A stretch of 64,000 bases of DNA from NCBI GenBank assembly GCA_902569405.1, contig CACFTX010000002.1, positions 88,803 through 152,802 of the forward strand, read 5' to 3'. Made by a program: the position numbers and the translations under genes. The notes beneath the pieces were generated by a model. It did no database searches. It was not told the DNA's origin and was given only the letters and a program-made list of their open reading frames with translations. Positions 10,247 through 20,692 of this stretch are shown piece after piece. Each line of letters starts with the position of its first letter. Position 1 is the first letter of the stretch. This stretch comes from an uncultured Pelagibacteraceae bacterium (lineage in GTDB: Bacteria > Pseudomonadota > Alphaproteobacteria > Pelagibacterales > Pelagibacteraceae).

Positions 10247-11761
10247 ATGAAAAAAAAACTTTTTAAAGAAATTGCAAGAATTAACAACTTTTTTACTTTT
10301 CATTTCAACAAAATAAATGAATTTGTAAAAATTATAAATCAAAAATTTAAAAAAATTAGTAGTTTTAACAAGTATTTAATCTTTTTCATCACAACATTAT
10401 TCCTTTACTTGTTTTACTTATCTATTCCCAGTCTATACGACAAAGGATTTATTCAAGCAAAATTAAGTAAAATGATAACTGAAGAATATAATATTAATTT
10501 AAGTTTATCTTCAGATATTAACTATAATATTTTACCAAGGCCTCATATATTAATAAAAAATTCAAAGTTTTATACCAATGACCTGACGTCACCAAAGGAA
10601 CTTGGTCAAATAAAAAAAATAAAAATATTTATTAGTCAAAAGAATTTTTTTGATCAAAAAAATATAGAGATAAAATCCATATTAATAAACCAAGCTAATT
10701 TTTCACTTAAAGCAGAGGATTTAAATTATTTAATAAAATTTATTGAAAAAAAATTTTCAAAAAAAAAATTAAATATAAATAATAGTAATTTTTTTTATAT
10801 AGATGATAATGAAAATGTAATTTCTATTTTTCCAGTTAAAAAACTTAGTTTATTTTTTGATGAAAAAAAATTTCAAAATTTTTTAAGTTCCAGCGGTAAA
10901 TTTTTTACTATGCCATATAGATTTAATTGGAACAAAGATTTGAATAAAAATATGAATTCATCAATTTTTAAAATAAATAAATTAAATCTTAAAATAGAAA
11001 ATTTTACTGAATCATTAAATTCTGATTTGTTGATGAAAAATTTTATTTTTTTTAGAAACATGGAAATAGAAAGTAATATTTTTGTTAAAAAAAATTTAAT
11101 AGAAATAAAATCAACTAATAAATCAAATACAAAAAATGACACTTTAAGCTATGAAGGTTTAATTGAATTAAATCCTTTTAATTTAGATTTTGAATTAAAA
11201 TTAAATAAATTAAATTTTAAAAAAAATATTTTTAATAATGATTTATTGAGGAGTTTTTTTGAAATTAAACATTTTTATAATCCGAATTTAAGCTCAAAAA
11301 TAAATTTAAAAATTGATAATTTAATAAAAAATAAATTATTTAATTCTTCAGCAATATTTATTAATTTAAAAAATGGTGGTATTGATTTTAATAATACAAT
11401 TTTCAATGGAAATGTTGGTAATTTAAATTTAATTAATAGTGACATTAATAATGTCAAAGGTGATTTGATATTCAATGGTAGTTTTTTATTTAAAATTACT
11501 TCAAAAAATGAATTTCATAGATTATTTCAAATTGGAAAAAAAAATAGAAAACATCTAAGTAATATTTATTTTAACTTAGAATATAATTTAACTAAAAATA
11601 AATTTGAAATTAGCAATTTAGTTTTTGAGCCTGGTAAGATCAAAAATGAAGATGAGTTGTCTAATTATTTAAATAATTATAGTAATAATTCAAAAAACCC
11701 TACTTGGATTGACTTTAAAATTTTTATTAAAAAAATTTTATTAGACTACTATGACGGATAA
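10247..11761 (+). CDS. AsmA-like membrane protein
   Basis: N-terminal TM then AsmA-like segment ([33 protein letters not shown]); low-complexity N/K/I-rich remainder. Confidence 0.55.
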   Translation: MKKKLFKEIARINNFFTFHFNKINEFVKIINQKFKKISSFNKYLIFFITTLFLYLFYLSIPSLYDKGFIQAKLSKMITEEYNINLSLSSDINYNILPRPHILIKNSKFYTNDLTSPKELGQIKKIKIFISQKNFFDQKNIEIKSILINQANFSLKAEDLNYLIKFIEKKFSKKKLNINNSNFFYIDDNENVISIFPVKKLSLFFDEKKFQNFLSSSGKFFTMPYRFNWNKDLNKNMNSSIFKINKLNLKIENFTESLNSDLLMKNFIFFRNMEIESNIFVKKNLIEIKSTNKSNTKNDTLSYEGLIELNPFNLDFELKLNKLNFKKNIFNNDLLRSFFEIKHFYNPNLSSKINLKIDNLIKNKLFNSSAIFINLKNGGIDFNNTIFNGNVGNLNLINSDINNVKGDLIFNGSFLFKITSKNEFHRLFQIGKKNRKHLSNIYFNLEYNLTKNKFEISNLVFEPGKIKNEDELSNYLNNYSNNSKNPTWIDFKIFIKKILLDYYDG

Positions 11762-13137
11762 ATCATTTTTTTTGGATTAATAATTTTATTATATTCTTTT
11801 TCACTTATTAAACCTGTTTTTAATGTTTCGTATTTTAATGTAGTTTTATTTTTTAATGCACGTTTAGCAATTTTTGCTGCATTATCATAACCAATTTTTG
11901 GAGTAAGTGCAGTTACCAACATCAATGAATTATCTAGCAAATTTTTAATTCTATTTTTGTCAGCTTTAAGTCCAGATATACAATATTTAGAAAAACTTTT
12001 TGTGCTGTCTGATAAAATTTTAATTGATTGAAGTATATTGTGTATTATTAAAGGTTTAAAAACATTTAGCTCAAAATGTCCGTGAGATCCGGCCATGGTA
12101 ATTCCATTATGATTTCCAATTACTTTAACACAAACCATGGTGACAGCTTCGCATTGAGTTGGATTAATTTTACCTGGCATAATTGAAGACCCGGGCTCAT
12201 TCTCTGGTAAGATTAATTCTCCATATCCTGCTCTAGGTCCCGATCCTAAGAATCTAATGTCATTAGCAATTTTCATTAGACATACTGCCGTTGTATTTAA
12301 AGTTCCAGAAAAGTTAACTATAGAATCATGCGCTGCCAAAGCCGCAAATTTATTTTTTGCTGGTTTAAAAGGCAGTCTAGTGATTTTTTTAATTTCATTT
12401 ACAATTTTTTTATCAAAATTTTTTTTTGTATTTATACCAGTTCCTACTGCTGTGCCGCCTTGAGCCAAGTAATAAATTTCATTTAAAGCATTTTTTATTC
12501 TTTTGATGCTTTCTTCAAGTTGGGATTGGTATCCAGAAAACTCCTGTCCAAGAGATAATGGGGTAGCATCTTGAAGATGAGTTCTTCCAATTTTTACAAT
12601 TTTATTGAACTGTTTAACTTTTTTTTTTAGTTCATTGTTAAGCATGTTAAGTGAAGGAATTAATAAATCTTTAGTTTGCAATGCAATTGCAATATGCATT
12701 GCTGTAGGAAAAACATCATTTGTTGATTGCGATCTATTAACATGGTCATTTGGATGAACTGGCTTTTTTGTGCCTTTTTTACCCCCTAATATTTCAATTG
12801 CTCTATTTGCAATTACCTCATTAACGTTCATATTAGTTTGAGTTCCAGAACCTGTTTGCCAAACTTTTAAGGGAAAATTGTCATACATTTTTCCTTGAGT
12901 TATTTCATTAGCTGCTTTGATAATTGCCCCAGAAACTTTTTTATCAAGATCTTTATTTTTGTAATTAACAATTGCTGCAGCTTTTTTAATAATTGCGATA
13001 GATTTTATTAAAACTGGTCTAACTAAAAAGTCACCAATATTGAAGTATTTTTTAGATCTTTGTGTTGATGCACCCCAGTATTTGTCTGAGGGTACTTTAA
13101 TATTTCCAAGACTGTCAAATTCTTTTCTAAATTTCAT
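11749..13137 (-). CDS. fumC: Fumarate hydratase class II
   Basis: 462 aa; [15 protein letters not shown] signature, [19 protein letters not shown]. Confidence 0.96.
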   Translation of the reverse strand: MKFRKEFDSLGNIKVPSDKYWGASTQRSKKYFNIGDFLVRPVLIKSIAIIKKAAAIVNYKNKDLDKKVSGAIIKAANEITQGKMYDNFPLKVWQTGSGTQTNMNVNEVIANRAIEILGGKKGTKKPVHPNDHVNRSQSTNDVFPTAMHIAIALQTKDLLIPSLNMLNNELKKKVKQFNKIVKIGRTHLQDATPLSLGQEFSGYQSQLEESIKRIKNALNEIYYLAQGGTAVGTGINTKKNFDKKIVNEIKKITRLPFKPAKNKFAALAAHDSIVNFSGTLNTTAVCLMKIANDIRFLGSGPRAGYGELILPENEPGSSIMPGKINPTQCEAVTMVCVKVIGNHNGITMAGSHGHFELNVFKPLIIHNILQSIKILSDSTKSFSKYCISGLKADKNRIKNLLDNSLMLVTALTPKIGYDNAAKIAKRALKNKTTLKYETLKTGLISEKEYNKIINPKKMIYPS

Positions 13138-13203
13138 ATTTTGTTTGAATACAACCTGTTAAATCTTATACATTAATTTTCTTAAAAATCATATAGGAGC
13201 ATT

Positions 13204-13575
13204 ATGACAAATTTTGAAAAAGTAGGTCAATTTATGAAAACATTCGGTCAAGAAGTAAAAAATAAACCAGGGTTGAGTTCAGAAAAAATAAATAATTTAA
13301 GAATTGGTTTGATAAATGAAGAGCTAGAAGAGTTTAAGGAAGCAATCAAAAATAATGATTTAAAAGAAGCAATTGATGCTTTAACAGACATTTTATATGT
13401 TACTTATGGTGCCGGACATGCTTTTGGCGTAAATCTTGATGAATGCTTTGATGAGGTGCAGAAATCTAATATGAGTAAATTAGGAGAAGATGGAAAACCA
13501 ATTTATAACGAATCTGGCAAAGTTATGAAGGGGCCTAATTATTTTAAACCCGATTTGTCAAAATTTATAAAGTAA
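13204..13575 (+). CDS. MazG-like / phosphoribosyl-ATP pyrophosphohydrolase-like nucleotide pyrophosphohydrolase
   Basis: 123 aa; EELEEFKEAIKNNDLKEAIDALTDILYVTYGAGHAFG is typical of the all-alpha NTP-PPase fold. Confidence 0.82.
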   Translation: MTNFEKVGQFMKTFGQEVKNKPGLSSEKINNLRIGLINEELEEFKEAIKNNDLKEAIDALTDILYVTYGAGHAFGVNLDECFDEVQKSNMSKLGEDGKPIYNESGKVMKGPNYFKPDLSKFIK

Positions 13576-13576
13576 A

Positions 13577-13604
13577 AAGGGGCGTTCTGTTGCCAGGTGC
13601 CCCG
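13577..13604 (+). repeat. 28-bp direct repeat, copy 1 (AAGGGGCGTTCTGTTGCCAGGTGCCCCG)
   Basis: Identical to 14406-14433; itself forms GGGGC...GCCCC stem-loop; starts just after the MazG-like stop. Confidence 0.95.
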
Positions 13605-13719
13605 AACTTTGTACCATTATTCGCGAATAATTTGAATTGAAAAGTGAGATTTTGCACTAGTAGTGCGATCGTAGTGCGATCAGATTATTTATGATAAATT
13701 AAAATTAAAAGGAGGAAAT

Positions 13720-13920
13720 ATGGATAGATATACTAAATTTATATTATCAATAATTGCAGTTGGAATACTTGGGGTAAACTTTCATTTGTACAAAGACGCA
13801 ATTATTACACCAGCTCATGCAGAAAATATTCAGTACATGATTATTTGTGATACAGAAGGTCAATGTGCTGATGTTACAAATTCAGGTAGATTTAAGGTTA
13901 GCATTAACGATCCTAGATAA
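13720..13920 (+). CDS. Small secreted/membrane hypothetical protein
   Basis: 66 aa, N-terminal hydrophobic signal ending AHAEN; preceded by ribosome-binding-like AGGAGG. Confidence 0.6.
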   Translation: MDRYTKFILSIIAVGILGVNFHLYKDAIITPAHAENIQYMIICDTEGQCADVTNSGRFKVSINDPR

Positions 13921-13960
13921 GAATTAATACTAGTACTGATCTAGTGAGATAAGAATTATT

Positions 13961-14335
13961 GTGTTACGATCATTAATTATGAAAAAGCTTTTAGTGATCT
14001 TGGTTCTGGGCTTTATGCTAAGCTCTTGCGGTACTCCAAGCCATTATCACAATATTAGTACAAGCGGTCATAAGGCATCAGTAATATATCCTGATGAAGG
14101 ACAGTACGGTTTATCTTATAACCAACCAACCATAGAGTTTGCTGTGTTCGCTGCTTTTAGAAATTGTGAATCAGTAGCAAAGCTGAGTTCTTGCGAACTA
14201 GATTATATTGATGAGAGACAAATTACTAATAAAGGTGAAAAAGATGATTGGAGAAAAAGATATTTACTGAACAAAGACAATTATGAATTTATAACTGATT
14301 CTCAAGGCAACATTTTAATAAAAAAAAAGGACTAG
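13961..14335 (+). CDS. Putative lipoprotein of unknown function
   Basis: Signal peptide and lipobox (LVLGFMLSSCG); internal Met at residue 7 (MKKLLVI) is probably the true start. Confidence 0.6.
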   Translation: MLRSLIMKKLLVILVLGFMLSSCGTPSHYHNISTSGHKASVIYPDEGQYGLSYNQPTIEFAVFAAFRNCESVAKLSSCELDYIDERQITNKGEKDDWRKRYLLNKDNYEFITDSQGNILIKKKD

Positions 14336-14405
14336 GTCTTTAGTGCGATCACAGAGCGATCAGAATTAAATTTAGCTAAATAATTATTGATAAATATAAG
14401 ATGCT

Positions 14406-14433
14406 AAGGGGCGTTCTGTTGCCAGGTGCCCCG
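14406..14433 (+). repeat. 28-bp direct repeat, copy 2
   Basis: Perfect match to 13577-13604. Confidence 0.95.
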
Positions 14434-14670
14434 GACCCCGTAACTTAATTAAAAAATTAATTAAGCTGCAAGTGCAAATTTATTATTTGCATTTGTAAAT
14501 TAGCCCGTTACGGCGGTACAATACCGAACGAAAGAATAGCTTTTAGACATTCGTCGATCCTAATTCACCCCCGCAAGTTGTAAATGGTGGAGGTGGTGGG
14601 TACTGCCCCCACGTCCGTAATGGTTATTACGAAATTCGTTTATCGTCATAGTTGGAAAACCAACATTAAT
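14406..14670 (+). ncRNA. Candidate structured noncoding RNA, identity not assigned
   Basis: No ORF; locally GC-richer than the AT-rich background; several complementary arms: GGGGC/GCCCC, CCGTAAC/GTTACGG, GTGGG/CCCAC, CGTAAT/ATTACG, GTTGG-AAAA-CCAAC. Boundaries and strand uncertain. Confidence 0.5.
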
Positions 14671-14708
14671 AATATAAAACCTATTAACTAAGATTCAATA
14701 ACTAATTC

Positions 14709-15659
14709 ATGAAATTAACTAAAGAACAGTTGCAAGAAATAAAAGATCAGCAAAAACAAGAAAATAAGACAAAAAGAGTTACTGCACCAGAACTTGAAAA
14801 AATTTTATATGAAGCAATACCTATTCTTGATCATGGGTTTATAAGAGTGATTGATTATATGGGTGACGATAGTTCTATTGTTCAGGCTGCTAGAGTTTCT
14901 TACGGAAAAGGAACAAAAAAAGTTTCTACTGATAGCGGATTGATTAAATATTTAATGCGTCACTGGCATAGTACTCCATTTGAGATGTGTGAAATTAAGT
15001 ATCATGTAAAACTTCCAATTTTTATAGCGCGTCAATGGATTAGACATAGAACTGCAAATGTTAATGAATATTCAGCTCGATATTCAATTTTAGATAAGGA
15101 ATTTTATTTACCATCTAATGAAAATTTAGCTGTACAATCACAAAGCAATAGACAGGGCAGAGGAGGCGTTATTGGAGGTGATCAAGCAAAACAGGTTTTA
15201 GAATTGTTAAAAAGTGATGCTGAACGTACTTATAAAAATTATGAAGAAATGCTCAATCAAAAATTTGATGGCACAACCATAGATGAGAACAAAAAAGGAT
15301 TGGCCAGAGAACTTGCTAGAATGAACTTAACTTTAAATACTTATACCCAATGGTATTGGAAAACAGATTTATTAAATTTAATGAATTTTTTAAGACTTAG
15401 AGCAGATAGTCATGCTCAATATGAAATTAGAGCTTATGCTAATGCAATGCTTGATACAGTAAAAAAATGGGTTCCAATTACATATGATGCTTTTATGGAT
15501 TACAGAGTCGGAGGTACAGAAGTTTCAGCAAAAGGAAAAATTGTAATTCAAAAACTTATCAATGGTGAAGATGTTAAAGCTAATGACTCAGGTTTGTCAA
15601 AAAGAGAATGGAATGAATTAATGGAAGCTTTTAAACTTCATGAAAAAATAATTAATTGA
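14709..15659 (+). CDS. thyX: FAD-dependent thymidylate synthase
   Basis: ThyX motif [15 protein letters not shown]; 316 aa. Confidence 0.95.
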   Translation: MKLTKEQLQEIKDQQKQENKTKRVTAPELEKILYEAIPILDHGFIRVIDYMGDDSSIVQAARVSYGKGTKKVSTDSGLIKYLMRHWHSTPFEMCEIKYHVKLPIFIARQWIRHRTANVNEYSARYSILDKEFYLPSNENLAVQSQSNRQGRGGVIGGDQAKQVLELLKSDAERTYKNYEEMLNQKFDGTTIDENKKGLARELARMNLTLNTYTQWYWKTDLLNLMNFLRLRADSHAQYEIRAYANAMLDTVKKWVPITYDAFMDYRVGGTEVSAKGKIVIQKLINGEDVKANDSGLSKREWNELMEAFKLHEKIIN

Positions 15660-15663
15660 TCTT

Positions 15664-16251
15664 TCAAATATTCCAATAAAATTCATAATAAGTTCTATTT
15701 AAAATTTTAAATTTTTTAATTAAATTTATTTTTTTCTCTCTTTCATAATATTTAAATAATCTTTCATTATGAGTTTTGGTAAATATTCCTTTATAATTTT
15801 TATTTTTTGTTAAAACTTGTGCTTCGTTAATTAACATCTTTCCTATACCTTGAGATGAAAATTCTTTCCTTACTGCGAATGCATGAATTTCAGAATAGGT
15901 ATCAGGGTTTTCATCTTTTTTAAAAATTTGAAAAATTAGTCTAATTACAAGAAGTGGATTTGTTAGAGATTTAAAAATAAAAATGAAAATGCTTTTAATA
16001 CTAATAATTTTTTTAAGATTTATTTTATTAAATTTAAGAACTAAAAAACCTAAAATTAAATTATTTTTTGAAGCAATAATTACATTTGCATTATTTTTTA
16101 TCATTAATTTGAAATAATTTTTTAAAGTGTCATATCCAAAATTAGGCAATATATCTGATGATAAATTTTTAGAGTAAATATTACAAATTTCATCAATTTG
16201 TTTTGGATTAATTTTATCTATTGATGAGTCTAAATTTTTAATCAAAATCAT
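15664..16251 (-). CDS. GNAT family N-acetyltransferase
   Basis: EIHAFAVRKEFSSQGIGKMLINEAQ acetyl-CoA-binding motif. Confidence 0.8.
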   Translation of the reverse strand: MILIKNLDSSIDKINPKQIDEICNIYSKNLSSDILPNFGYDTLKNYFKLMIKNNANVIIASKNNLILGFLVLKFNKINLKKIISIKSIFIFIFKSLTNPLLVIRLIFQIFKKDENPDTYSEIHAFAVRKEFSSQGIGKMLINEAQVLTKNKNYKGIFTKTHNERLFKYYEREKKINLIKKFKILNRTYYEFYWNI

Positions 16252-17072
16252 AAATAAATTGATTTTAGTTCATTTGCTAAATTTAAAAATATTTTTGAAA
16301 TTTCATGATCTAAATTATTTTCTACAATTGGTTTACCATCATCTCCACATTTTCCTACTTCCGGATTAATTGGGATCTCTCCTAAAAATTTTTTACTAAA
16401 TTCCTCAGCAGTTTTTTTAACACCTCCTTCTCCAAAAATATTATATCTTTTTCCATCATCTCCTAAAAAAAAACTCATATTATCTACTAAACCAATTACT
16501 TTTACACCAAGCTTATCAAACATTTTTATTCCTCTCTTAACATCCAACAATGCAACTTCTTGTGGGGTAGATACTATGATTGCGCCATCTAGTTTAATTT
16601 CTTGTGCAAATGTTAATTGCGTATCTCCTGTTCCTGGTGGCATATCTACAATTATAAAATCTAAATCTTTCCATGATACTTTTTGTGTAAAAGTTTTTAT
16701 AGCGCTCGTTACCATTGGTCCTCTCCAGATCATTGGAGTTTGTTGGTCCGCAAGAAAACCTATGGACATACATTGAATATCATATTTAATTACTGGACTT
16801 AAAGTCTGGCCATCACTTTTAGGTTTTTCATTAATGTCGAACATTTTTGGAATTGAAGGTCCATAAATATCTGCATCAAGTAAACCAACTTTGCATCCAG
16901 TTTTTTTTAATGCCAAAGCAAGGTTTGTGGCAAAAGTAGATTTTCCGACTCCTCCTTTTGCACTAGAAATTGCGATAGTAAATTTGGTTCCCTTAATTGG
17001 GTTTTTTTCAAAGGTTTTACCCTGCATTTTTTTCTTCATTGCTTCAGTTAATACTGGTTTTTCTTTTGGCAT
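16248..17072 (-). CDS. Mrp/NBP35-family iron-sulfur carrier ATPase
   Basis: SSAKGGVGKSTFATNLALAL deviant Walker A, DADIYGPSIPKMF, VDMPPGTGDTQLTFAQ; short form without an N-terminal MIP18 domain. Confidence 0.9.
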   Translation of the reverse strand: MPKEKPVLTEAMKKKMQGKTFEKNPIKGTKFTIAISSAKGGVGKSTFATNLALALKKTGCKVGLLDADIYGPSIPKMFDINEKPKSDGQTLSPVIKYDIQCMSIGFLADQQTPMIWRGPMVTSAIKTFTQKVSWKDLDFIIVDMPPGTGDTQLTFAQEIKLDGAIIVSTPQEVALLDVKRGIKMFDKLGVKVIGLVDNMSFFLGDDGKRYNIFGEGGVKKTAEEFSKKFLGEIPINPEVGKCGDDGKPIVENNLDHEISKIFLNLANELKSIYL

Positions 17073-17121
17073 AATTCTATCTTAACTTGTTTTTCTAATT
17101 AAAGACATTATATAGATTGTC

Positions 17122-18219
17122 ATGGTTGATGATTTTAAAAGTAGAGGTGGCAGTCCATGGGGTACACCCCCAGGAGGTGGAGGAAATGGATCTGGAAGAG
17201 GACCAACCCCACCAGACATTGAAGAAATCATAAAAAAAATTCAAAAAACAATTAATAATATTTTGCCCGGCGGAGGTTCTGGTGGAGCAAAATCTATAGT
17301 TGTCGGAATAGTTATTCTTGGTTTTATTTGGTTAGCTAGTGGTTTGTATAGAGTATTGCCAGATGAACAAGGCGTTGTTTTAAGATTTGGAAAATTTGTA
17401 AAAACAACTCAACCAGGATTAAATTATCATATTCCTTTTCCTGTAGAGAGCGTTCAAACACCTAAAGTTACAAAAGTAAATCGAATGGATATTGGTTTTA
17501 GATCTGAAAGAGATACTGGTTTTACTTCCGGAGGAGTTGCAGATGTTCCAGAAGAAAGTTTAATGTTAACCGGAGATGAAAATATTGTTAACATCGACTT
17601 TTCTGTTTTCTGGGTAATTAAAGATGCTGGTAAATTTTTATTTAAGATTCAAGACCCACAAGGAACAGTTAAGGCAGCAGCCGAAACTGCAATGAGAGAA
17701 GTTATTGCAAAATCAAGAATTCAACCAATTTTAACAGAAGGAAGAGCAAAAATTGAAATAGAAACTCAAGAAATTATTCAATCAATTTTAGATGAATACA
17801 ACAGCGGTATTCAAGTTACACAAGTGCAAACTCAAAAAGCTGACCCACCCGATCAAGTAATTGATGCATTTAGAGATGTACAAGCTGCAAGAGCAGATAT
17901 GGAAAGATCTAAAAATGAAGCAGAGGCTTATGCAAACGATGTTATCCCAAGAGCAAGAGGAGAAGCTCAAAAAATTTTACAGGCAGCTGAAGCATACAAA
18001 AAAGAAGTGGTTGCAAAAGCAGAAGGTGAAGCGAGCAGATTTGTATCGATATATAATGAGTATGCAAAAGCAAAACAAGTTACCCAAGAGAGAATGTATT
18101 TAGAAACAATGGAAAAAGTACTTGCAGATATTGACAAAGTAATTATTGATAAAAATTCTGGCTCAGGAGTAGTACCTTATTTACCATTGCCAGAATTAAA
18201 AAAAAAAGGAAGTAATTAA
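17122..18219 (+). CDS. hflK: FtsH protease modulator HflK
   Basis: Gly-rich N-terminus, SPFH/Band 7 domain; adjacent to hflC. Confidence 0.94.
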   Translation: MVDDFKSRGGSPWGTPPGGGGNGSGRGPTPPDIEEIIKKIQKTINNILPGGGSGGAKSIVVGIVILGFIWLASGLYRVLPDEQGVVLRFGKFVKTTQPGLNYHIPFPVESVQTPKVTKVNRMDIGFRSERDTGFTSGGVADVPEESLMLTGDENIVNIDFSVFWVIKDAGKFLFKIQDPQGTVKAAAETAMREVIAKSRIQPILTEGRAKIEIETQEIIQSILDEYNSGIQVTQVQTQKADPPDQVIDAFRDVQAARADMERSKNEAEAYANDVIPRARGEAQKILQAAEAYKKEVVAKAEGEASRFVSIYNEYAKAKQVTQERMYLETMEKVLADIDKVIIDKNSGSGVVPYLPLPELKKKGSN

Positions 18220-19091
18220 TGAAAGCTAATAAATTTATATTACCAATAATTGTCGGAATATTTGTAATATCCTTTTTCTCTATTTTTATAGTTAAAGAAG
18301 TTAATCAAGCAATTGTATTACAATTTGGTGACCCTAAGAGAATTATATTAAAACCAGGTTTAAATTTTAAAATTCCTTTTATACAAAATGTTGTTTTCTT
18401 GGATAAAAGAATTTTGAATCTTGATACACCGCCAGAAGAAGTTATTGCATCAGATCAAAAAAGATTAATAGTAGACGCATTTGCAAGATTTCAAATTGTA
18501 GATCCTTTAAAATTCTATATTTCAGTTGGCAATGAAAGAGTAGCAAGATCAAGATTATCTACTGTTATAAATTCAAGAATAAGAAACGTTCTTGGTCAAC
18601 AAGAACTTCAAACGCTATTATCTAAAGATAGGACTAAACAAATGACCTTAATTCAAGAAGGTGTTAATACCGAAGCAGAAAACTTTGGTATTAAAATAGT
18701 AGACGTTAGAATTAAGAGAGCAGATTTGCCTCAGGCAAATAGTGAAGCGATTTATAGAAGAATGCAAACTGAAAGAGAAAGAGAAGCAAAAGAATTTAGA
18801 GCTAGAGGTGCTGAAATGGCAGTAACAATTACTTCAACTGCGGATAAAGAAGTTACAGTAATACTTGCAGATGCTGAAAAACAATCTGAAATAATGAAAG
18901 GAGAAGGCGACGGGTTAAGAAACAAAATATTTGCTGATGCATTTGGTAAAGACCCAGATTTTTTTGCTTTTTATAGAGCAATGCAAGCATATGAAAAAGC
19001 TTTAATAGGAGGAGATACCTCTCTAATTTTATCTCCAGATAGTGAATTTTTTAAATTCTTTGGAAATATAAAGCATAAATCATCACAATAA
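18219..19091 (+). CDS. hflC: FtsH protease modulator HflC
   Basis: SPFH domain, DVRIKRADLPQANSEAIYRRMQTEREREAKEFRARG. Confidence 0.94.
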   Translation: MKANKFILPIIVGIFVISFFSIFIVKEVNQAIVLQFGDPKRIILKPGLNFKIPFIQNVVFLDKRILNLDTPPEEVIASDQKRLIVDAFARFQIVDPLKFYISVGNERVARSRLSTVINSRIRNVLGQQELQTLLSKDRTKQMTLIQEGVNTEAENFGIKIVDVRIKRADLPQANSEAIYRRMQTEREREAKEFRARGAEMAVTITSTADKEVTVILADAEKQSEIMKGEGDGLRNKIFADAFGKDPDFFAFYRAMQAYEKALIGGDTSLILSPDSEFFKFFGNIKHKSSQ

Positions 19092-19102
19092 ATAATATAG
19101 AA

Positions 19103-19288
19103 ATGAAAGAGCTTATAATAGCTTTTGGACTTTTTCTTTTTATCGAAGGCATTTTATATGCCTTATTTCCAGCAAAAATGAAAAATATGTTACAAAGACT
19201 AGGAATGATTAAAGACTCTCAACTAAGAACAGGGGGATTAGTCTTTGCTTTAATTGGTTTTTTAATTGTTTGGTACATTAAAAATTAA
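19103..19288 (+). CDS. DUF2065-type small membrane protein
   Basis: 61 aa; LFLFIEGILYALFPAKMKNMLQRL; usual position between hflC and degP. Confidence 0.75.
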   Translation: MKELIIAFGLFLFIEGILYALFPAKMKNMLQRLGMIKDSQLRTGGLVFALIGFLIVWYIKN

Positions 19289-19289
19289 T

Positions 19290-20690
19290 ATGAAGAAAAT
19301 AAAATTAATATTATTTGCGATTTTTTTTATTAATTATTCATTTGTTTCATTAGGCAAAGATGTGCCTGCTTCTTTTGCAGATTTAGCAGAAAAGTTAATG
19401 CCATCAGTGGTAAATATATCAACAACACAAACGGTTGTAACAAGCACAAATCCTTTTCCTTTTGAATTTCCACCAGGCTCTCCATTTGAGGATTTATTTA
19501 AGGAATTTGGCACACCTCAAAAAAGAAAAGCAAGTGCACTTGGTTCTGGCTTTATAATAGATGCTAAAGGAATAGTAGTTACCAATAACCATGTTATTCA
19601 GGGTGCTGAAGATATTTTAGTAAGAGTTGATGGAGAGGAAGAATATAAGGCAAAAGTTATAGGAGCAGATCCATTGTCAGATATTGCAGTTCTTGAAATA
19701 GATTCAAATGAAAAATTTAAACCTGTAAAATTTGGAGATTCTGACAAAGCAAGAATTGGAGATTGGGTTATAGCAATAGGAAATCCCTTTGGCTTAGGAG
19801 GAACTGTAACATCTGGAATTATTTCTGCTCGGAATAGATCAATAGGTTTGTCAAGATATGAAGACTATATTCAAACTGATGCATCTATTAATCAAGGAAA
19901 TTCAGGTGGACCTCTTTTTGATATGAGTGGGAATGTTATAGGAATTAATACAGCAATATTAGGACAATCAGGATCAATTGGAATTGGTTTTTCTATTCCA
20001 GCTAATAGTGCAAAAATAGTTATAGATCAATTAATAGAATTTGGAGAAACTAAAAGGGGATGGCTAGGTGTAAGAATTCAAGATGTGTCAAAAGAAATTG
20101 CAGATTTAGAAAAATTAGATAAACCAAGAGGAGCATTAGTTGCAAGTGTTGCTAAAAATAGTCCATCAGACAAAGCCGGAATTAAAGCTGGAGATATTAT
20201 TTTGGAATTTAATGGAACTCCAATTAAAGAAATGAAAGAATTACCAAAAATTGTTGCTCTAACAGAAGTAGGCAAGGTAGTAGAAGTTAAAATTTGGAGA
20301 AATCAAAAAGAAATAATAAAAAAAATTAAATTAGGACGATTAGAGACATCGGAAGATTTCAAAGCGAAGAAGCCAATAGAAACATCTAAGCATACAAAAA
20401 TAGATGAGCTAAAAATAACAGTAAGACTTTTAAACAGTGATGATATTGATAAAAGGCAACTTCCAAAAGGTAGCACAGGATTGGTGATAACTGATATTGA
20501 TACTGATAGCCCAATCAATTATTTAAATGTCAACAATATTATTGTTGAAGCCCAAAAGAAAAAGATTAAATCTATTGAAGAATTTAAAAGAATAATAAAG
20601 GTAACTAAAAACTCAAGTGAAAAAACTATTCTTATTGCAATTTATAATAATCAAAACCAAAGACGATATATTGGTATTAAACTAGATTAA
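19290..20690 (+). CDS. degP: Periplasmic serine protease DegP/HtrA (Do family)
   Basis: Trypsin-like triad (TNNHVI, SDIAVLE, QGNSGGPLFD) and PDZ domains; start at MKKIKLILF. Confidence 0.93.
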   Translation: MKKIKLILFAIFFINYSFVSLGKDVPASFADLAEKLMPSVVNISTTQTVVTSTNPFPFEFPPGSPFEDLFKEFGTPQKRKASALGSGFIIDAKGIVVTNNHVIQGAEDILVRVDGEEEYKAKVIGADPLSDIAVLEIDSNEKFKPVKFGDSDKARIGDWVIAIGNPFGLGGTVTSGIISARNRSIGLSRYEDYIQTDASINQGNSGGPLFDMSGNVIGINTAILGQSGSIGIGFSIPANSAKIVIDQLIEFGETKRGWLGVRIQDVSKEIADLEKLDKPRGALVASVAKNSPSDKAGIKAGDIILEFNGTPIKEMKELPKIVALTEVGKVVEVKIWRNQKEIIKKIKLGRLETSEDFKAKKPIETSKHTKIDELKITVRLLNSDDIDKRQLPKGSTGLVITDIDTDSPINYLNVNNIIVEAQKKKIKSIEEFKRIIKVTKNSSEKTILIAIYNNQNQRRYIGIKLD

Positions 20691-20692
20691 CA

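Noticed and set aside
14406-14670. Definite call of two-piece alphaproteobacterial tmRNA
   Set aside because: I could not identify a credible tag reading frame ending in AA-stop, nor a tRNA-like T-arm/CCA end; left as an unassigned RNA.
17861-18103. 80-aa plus-strand ORF
   Set aside because: Alternative frame inside hflK.
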